Part shown: piece by piece, positions 38,834 through 41,382 of the stretch
Layout of the letters: each line of letters starts with the position of its first letter
How positions within the stretch are numbered: position 1 is the stretch's first letter
Assembly: GCA_938003875.1 (NCBI GenBank)
Contig: CALKWO010000172.1
Span: forward strand, 1 to 41,382
DNA length: 41,382 nucleotides
Source: an uncultured bacterium
GTDB lineage: Bacteria; Planctomycetota; Uabimicrobiia; Uabimicrobiales; JABWCH01
Reading direction: 5' to 3'
Translations under genes and position numbers: made by a program
The notes under the pieces: generated by a model
Seen by the model: the letters and a program-made list of their open reading frames with translations, nothing else
Database searches by the model: none
What the model was told of the DNA's origin: nothing

Positions 38834-40501
38834 CTACAATATCTTTTCGCAGCGCATTAAATCGGAAAAGATCGCTTGCAACTGGCTCAAATCCGCAGGA
38901 GATGGATGATCGGATAAGGGAATGTTGGAAGCAGAAAGATAATTTTTGCTGAATTCCAGGAGGGCATTTTGCAATGTAATGGTACAGGCCCGGATATAAA
39001 GGATGTTTTCTTTCCTGTCCTTCCCTACCCACCAGCTCTGGACTTTATTGTTGTATTCCAGGCGAACAGAGTATTGCTCATAATTATTGATGTCCTTATT
39101 AGCCCATAGCTCCAGAAGACGAAAAGTCCCGCCTTGCTTTCGCACCACCAATGGCTTAAAGGAGAATAACGGTAGCCAGATTTTCAAAAAGCCTTCCATA
39201 ATCAATGCTGTTTCATCCAGACACAATCTGATGCGTTGGGATTCCCAGATTGCGGATAATCTGGAAACAAGGGTTTGGGGATCAGGAGGAAAAGCAATCG
39301 AAAGCGATGGGATGGCTTCAGGATTGGTTTGTCTTACAGATACGACAAAGCCATTTTCTCTCTGCCACTGGGGAAGATAAGACACTAAATTCGGCCAACG
39401 ATGGACAAATGTGGAAACAGGCTCTGCAACCACCAGGGATTCCAGAGGACAAGACTTTTGTAATTCCCAAAGATCCTCGAATTCGCAGTATACTGGATGC
39501 TCAATCGTCGGAACATTTTCGCATACTTCACTATCGAATTGCGCTAAATCATACGCCTTTATATCATCTTCTTTCATCTGCCTCAACAATACAGGCACGG
39601 GTCTTGACAGAGGAAGGGTATCCAGAGCAGCCAACACCGCACCGATAGGCTCTTTATGCCCATCATAAGAAAGCGTCTCGCATCCGAGCCTTGCCAATAT
39701 TTCACAGCAATAACTGTAAATATTCTGAATGAGCTGGTCTGTGATCTGATCCTCAGAATCATTCTGATCTAAAGAAAGAGGCTTCAAGGCAGCCTGGGCA
39801 AGAGCATCCTTGCTTAAAGATTCCTGCAAATTCTGCCAAAGCTGTTTCCTGCCGCCATGATAATGGAAATGACGCCGTAAATTTTCCCAACGCCAATCAG
39901 GCTTATCCTTGTCAGCAAGCGGCGTGGATGCTGTTTCCAGTAGCCCAAAGCTTTTCATGGAGTGCAAAACCGACGTTTGGAAGCAAGCCCGCATCACCCC
40001 TAAAACAAAAGCCACCGGAAATACACCCTGCGTCAGCTCTCCCTGGACGATAGCCAGAATTTTACGGCAATCCAGCGAATTTCTCTGAATTTGCCAACTC
40101 GCCAGATTTTGGCTTTTGCCATCAAGTTCATGGAAAATCTGCGTGGTAAAAAAGCATGCTGCCGTTTCTTGGGAATGAACGGTGTTGGTGAACAGACTCG
40201 TATAAGCATTTTCCCAAACCTGCCTGCGCTCGGTATCTATTTCTGCCAATCTTCGCCAGATGATAAGGGCTATTCCCGACGAAGTGGAAAGAAGCTGATC
40301 GTCGTGAAAACTTTCATGCAAGGTGATGATGTTTTTGTCTTGCTCAGAAAGACCCGATATGTCATGGATTGTCCAACGATTCATATCATGGGAGCCGAGG
40401 ATTGTCCCTGACTCTTCTTGCAAGGCAAAGCATTGCAGCCTTTGTTCCAAATCCTTGCCATTGATCAAATTTTCTCGGAAAAGTTGCTCATTGGATGGCA
40501 T
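38834..40501 (-). CDS. Second HExxH-containing large protein
   Basis: The ATG at 40501 gives 555 aa; the frame is open from a TTG at 40516. Near the N-terminus it has LHESFHDDQLLSTSSG with H62-E-S-F-H66, and later SQETAACFFTTQIF, whose Glu may be the third zinc ligand. The order HExxH then E-x-x-A-x-F matches the first part of the neighbouring 36655 protein, although the rest differs: no zinc fingers or HEAT repeats, and a C-terminal half with several beta strands. The two genes are convergent with only 10 nt between stops. Metallopeptidase activity is inferred from the motif alone. Confidence 0.55.
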   Translation of the reverse strand: MPSNEQLFRENLINGKDLEQRLQCFALQEESGTILGSHDMNRWTIHDISGLSEQDKNIITLHESFHDDQLLSTSSGIALIIWRRLAEIDTERRQVWENAYTSLFTNTVHSQETAACFFTTQIFHELDGKSQNLASWQIQRNSLDCRKILAIVQGELTQGVFPVAFVLGVMRACFQTSVLHSMKSFGLLETASTPLADKDKPDWRWENLRRHFHYHGGRKQLWQNLQESLSKDALAQAALKPLSLDQNDSEDQITDQLIQNIYSYCCEILARLGCETLSYDGHKEPIGAVLAALDTLPLSRPVPVLLRQMKEDDIKAYDLAQFDSEVCENVPTIEHPVYCEFEDLWELQKSCPLESLVVAEPVSTFVHRWPNLVSYLPQWQRENGFVVSVRQTNPEAIPSLSIAFPPDPQTLVSRLSAIWESQRIRLCLDETALIMEGFLKIWLPLFSFKPLVVRKQGGTFRLLELWANKDINNYEQYSVRLEYNNKVQSWWVGKDRKENILYIRACTITLQNALLEFSKNYLSASNIPLSDHPSPADLSQLQAIFSDLMRCEKIL

Positions 40502-40541
40502 CGTTATTCTCAACAAATTTGGTTAGAGTTCATTGTACCTG

Positions 40542-40562
40542 ACCACGCCCAAAGAACGTGGT
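40542..40562. terminator. Short hairpin between minus-strand frames
   Basis: ACCACG pairs with CGTGGT over 6 bp around a 9-nt loop, next to the stop of the 40564-40815 frame. There is no T-run on the minus-strand side, so termination is doubtful. Confidence 0.3.
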
Positions 40563-40563
40563 T

Positions 40564-40815
40564 TTAAAGCAGAATAAACGGTGATTCTTTTTCTAAAAAT
40601 TTCTCTAGTTGGCTTATAAATCCTCTTAAAAATGCTTCTCGTGTCAAAAGGTCTGTATGCGTAATACAATCAAATGTTTCTTCTCCTGAAGCAATGCGCA
40701 TTTTTTCTATAATAGATTCAAGATCACTACCTTTGCATAGATGATGATAAAAAACTGTGAAACCTACAAGTGCATCATTCCATAATACATAACTTTCGGA
40801 TATTTTAAAAAAAGT
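40564..40815 (-). pseudogene. Start-less coding-like frame
   Basis: This minus-strand frame of 83 codons reads ISESYVLWNDALVGFTVFYH, then SIIEKMRIASGEETFDCI, and ends FLEKESPFILL. Composition is coding-like and helical, but there is no start codon before an internal Met and an upstream stop precedes it. It is probably the C-terminal remnant of a gene whose 5' part is lost. No family was recognised. It fills most of the gap between 40501 and 40832. Confidence 0.4.
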
Positions 40816-40831
40816 TTAATTTAAATGAGAC

Positions 40832-41332
40832 TCACGAAAGGCTAAAGTGGTAAACTTTACCTGAGAGGGTACATAAAGAAAGGTTGTTTAATTTTTCTAT
40901 CGCCGATTCCAAACGGTTCATTATTCCAGGATCTTTGAGATTTCGTTTTAACGTGACTGTACGCATTTCTTTCGTTTCTTCAATCTCTCCATCCAACAAA
41001 AGTATTTCTTGCATTAGCGTAGAAAAGCAAGTAGGTCCCATGTCCAAAAATTTCTTCAAGAAGTAAGCCCCGATATTGGCCAAACTTACACGGAAGTAAG
41101 TGATGATTTGGTCTAACTCCACATCTACTTTGTAAACAATCTGTTTTCCTTGCAAACGCATCCACGAGGCTTCATAGCGATAAAGTTGATCAAAATTTTT
41201 ACGGTAAGGCTTTTCAGTGGCTTTGATTTTACGTTGAAGCCCTCTAATTTTTTTTGTGCAGTTTCGTAAAGATTGAGTGTTTTCCGGTGATTGAATACGC
41301 TTACCCTCTTCGATATGGCTCAGGGATCCCAA
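40832..41332 (-). CDS. Possible C-terminal fragment of a transposase-like protein
   Basis: This 166-aa frame begins at a TTG at 41332. It stays open a little upstream without a better start, then meets a stop, so the 5' part appears lost. It reads SLRNCTKKIRGLQRKIKATEKPY, then VYKVDVELDQIITYFRVSLANIGAYFLKKFL, then LNNLSLCTLSGKVYHFSL. The basic coiled region followed by a V-D-x-E-x-D-Q-I...N helix and a short beta end resembles C-termini of some transposases and recombinases, a tentative impression. At the window edge it may mark the end of the element. Confidence 0.4.
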   Translation of the reverse strand: MGSLSHIEEGKRIQSPENTQSLRNCTKKIRGLQRKIKATEKPYRKNFDQLYRYEASWMRLQGKQIVYKVDVELDQIITYFRVSLANIGAYFLKKFLDMGPTCFSTLMQEILLLDGEIEETKEMRTVTLKRNLKDPGIMNRLESAIEKLNNLSLCTLSGKVYHFSLS

Positions 41333-41382
41333 GATTTCGGAGTAGTTAAAGACTGCTAAGACTTATAAAATAAGAGTTATAG

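Noticed and set aside
1..41382. Alternative genetic code (TGA recoded)
   Set aside because: Several well-supported genes end properly at TGA at family-typical lengths, and no long frame is interrupted by in-frame TGA.

Overview
The window is about 41 kb of bacterial DNA of moderate GC content. It uses the standard genetic code: long frames end cleanly at TAA, TAG and TGA. Lipobox and signal-peptide proteins suggest a cell envelope with exported lipoproteins. No rRNA or housekeeping operon is present, so I cannot name the host. The content is that of a large mobile element, either a plasmid or an integrative conjugative element from an uncultivated lineage: four tyrosine recombinases, a helicase-loader-type ATPase, a TraG/HerA-type DNA-transfer ATPase, two replication-relaxation-like proteins, an ArdC-like antirestriction protein, an ORF6N/BRO-type protein, an Api92/YubB-type protein and a fused adenine methyltransferase-helicase.

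Layout. (1) 0-3.4 kb: a minus-strand group (zinc-ribbon/VWA protein, replication-relaxation-like protein, membrane protein) bracketed by ATTCGT-type dispersed repeats. (2) 3.4-11.9 kb: plus-strand, mostly small phage/plasmid-type genes around the 1077-aa methyltransferase-helicase. Many are separate units made of a stop codon, a hairpin with a T-run, and a G-poor leader with a TTACCT/TAACCT-like hexamer 8-9 nt before ATG instead of a Shine-Dalgarno sequence. (3) 11.9-15.6 kb: an AT-rich minus-strand cluster of small membrane proteins and lipoproteins with ordinary Shine-Dalgarno sites. (4) 15.7-22.8 kb: two paralogous tyrosine recombinases pointing outward around a methyltransferase and a SpoT-like HD protein. 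The second recombinase overlaps a glycosyltransferase gene, followed by a membrane-anchored protein and a kinase-fold protein lacking its catalytic residues. (5) 23-24 kb: a secreted collar-domain protein behind a promoter whose spacer is a GTA repeat. (6) 24-30.7 kb: divergent XRE regulators, then an apparent operon for DNA handling and transfer. (7) 30.7-32.8 kb: two related XerC/D-type recombinases flanking a sequence that carries the 3' half of an initiator tRNA gene, most likely the element's attachment site. (8) 33-36.6 kb: DeoR-type HTH, ssDNA-binding-like protein, ArdC-like gene split by a -1 frame change at a slippery heptamer, and ORF6N protein. (9) 36.6-41.4 kb: two convergent large proteins, each with an N-terminal HExxH site, one also carrying two ClpX-type zinc fingers and HEAT-like repeats. 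They are followed by probable gene fragments at the right edge.

The most notable possibilities are the convergent HExxH pair, the tRNA-fMet attachment site, the non-Shine-Dalgarno leader, the GTA-repeat promoter, the possible programmed frameshift in ardC and the pseudokinase locus. All functions are inferred from sequence motifs read by eye; no database search was run.
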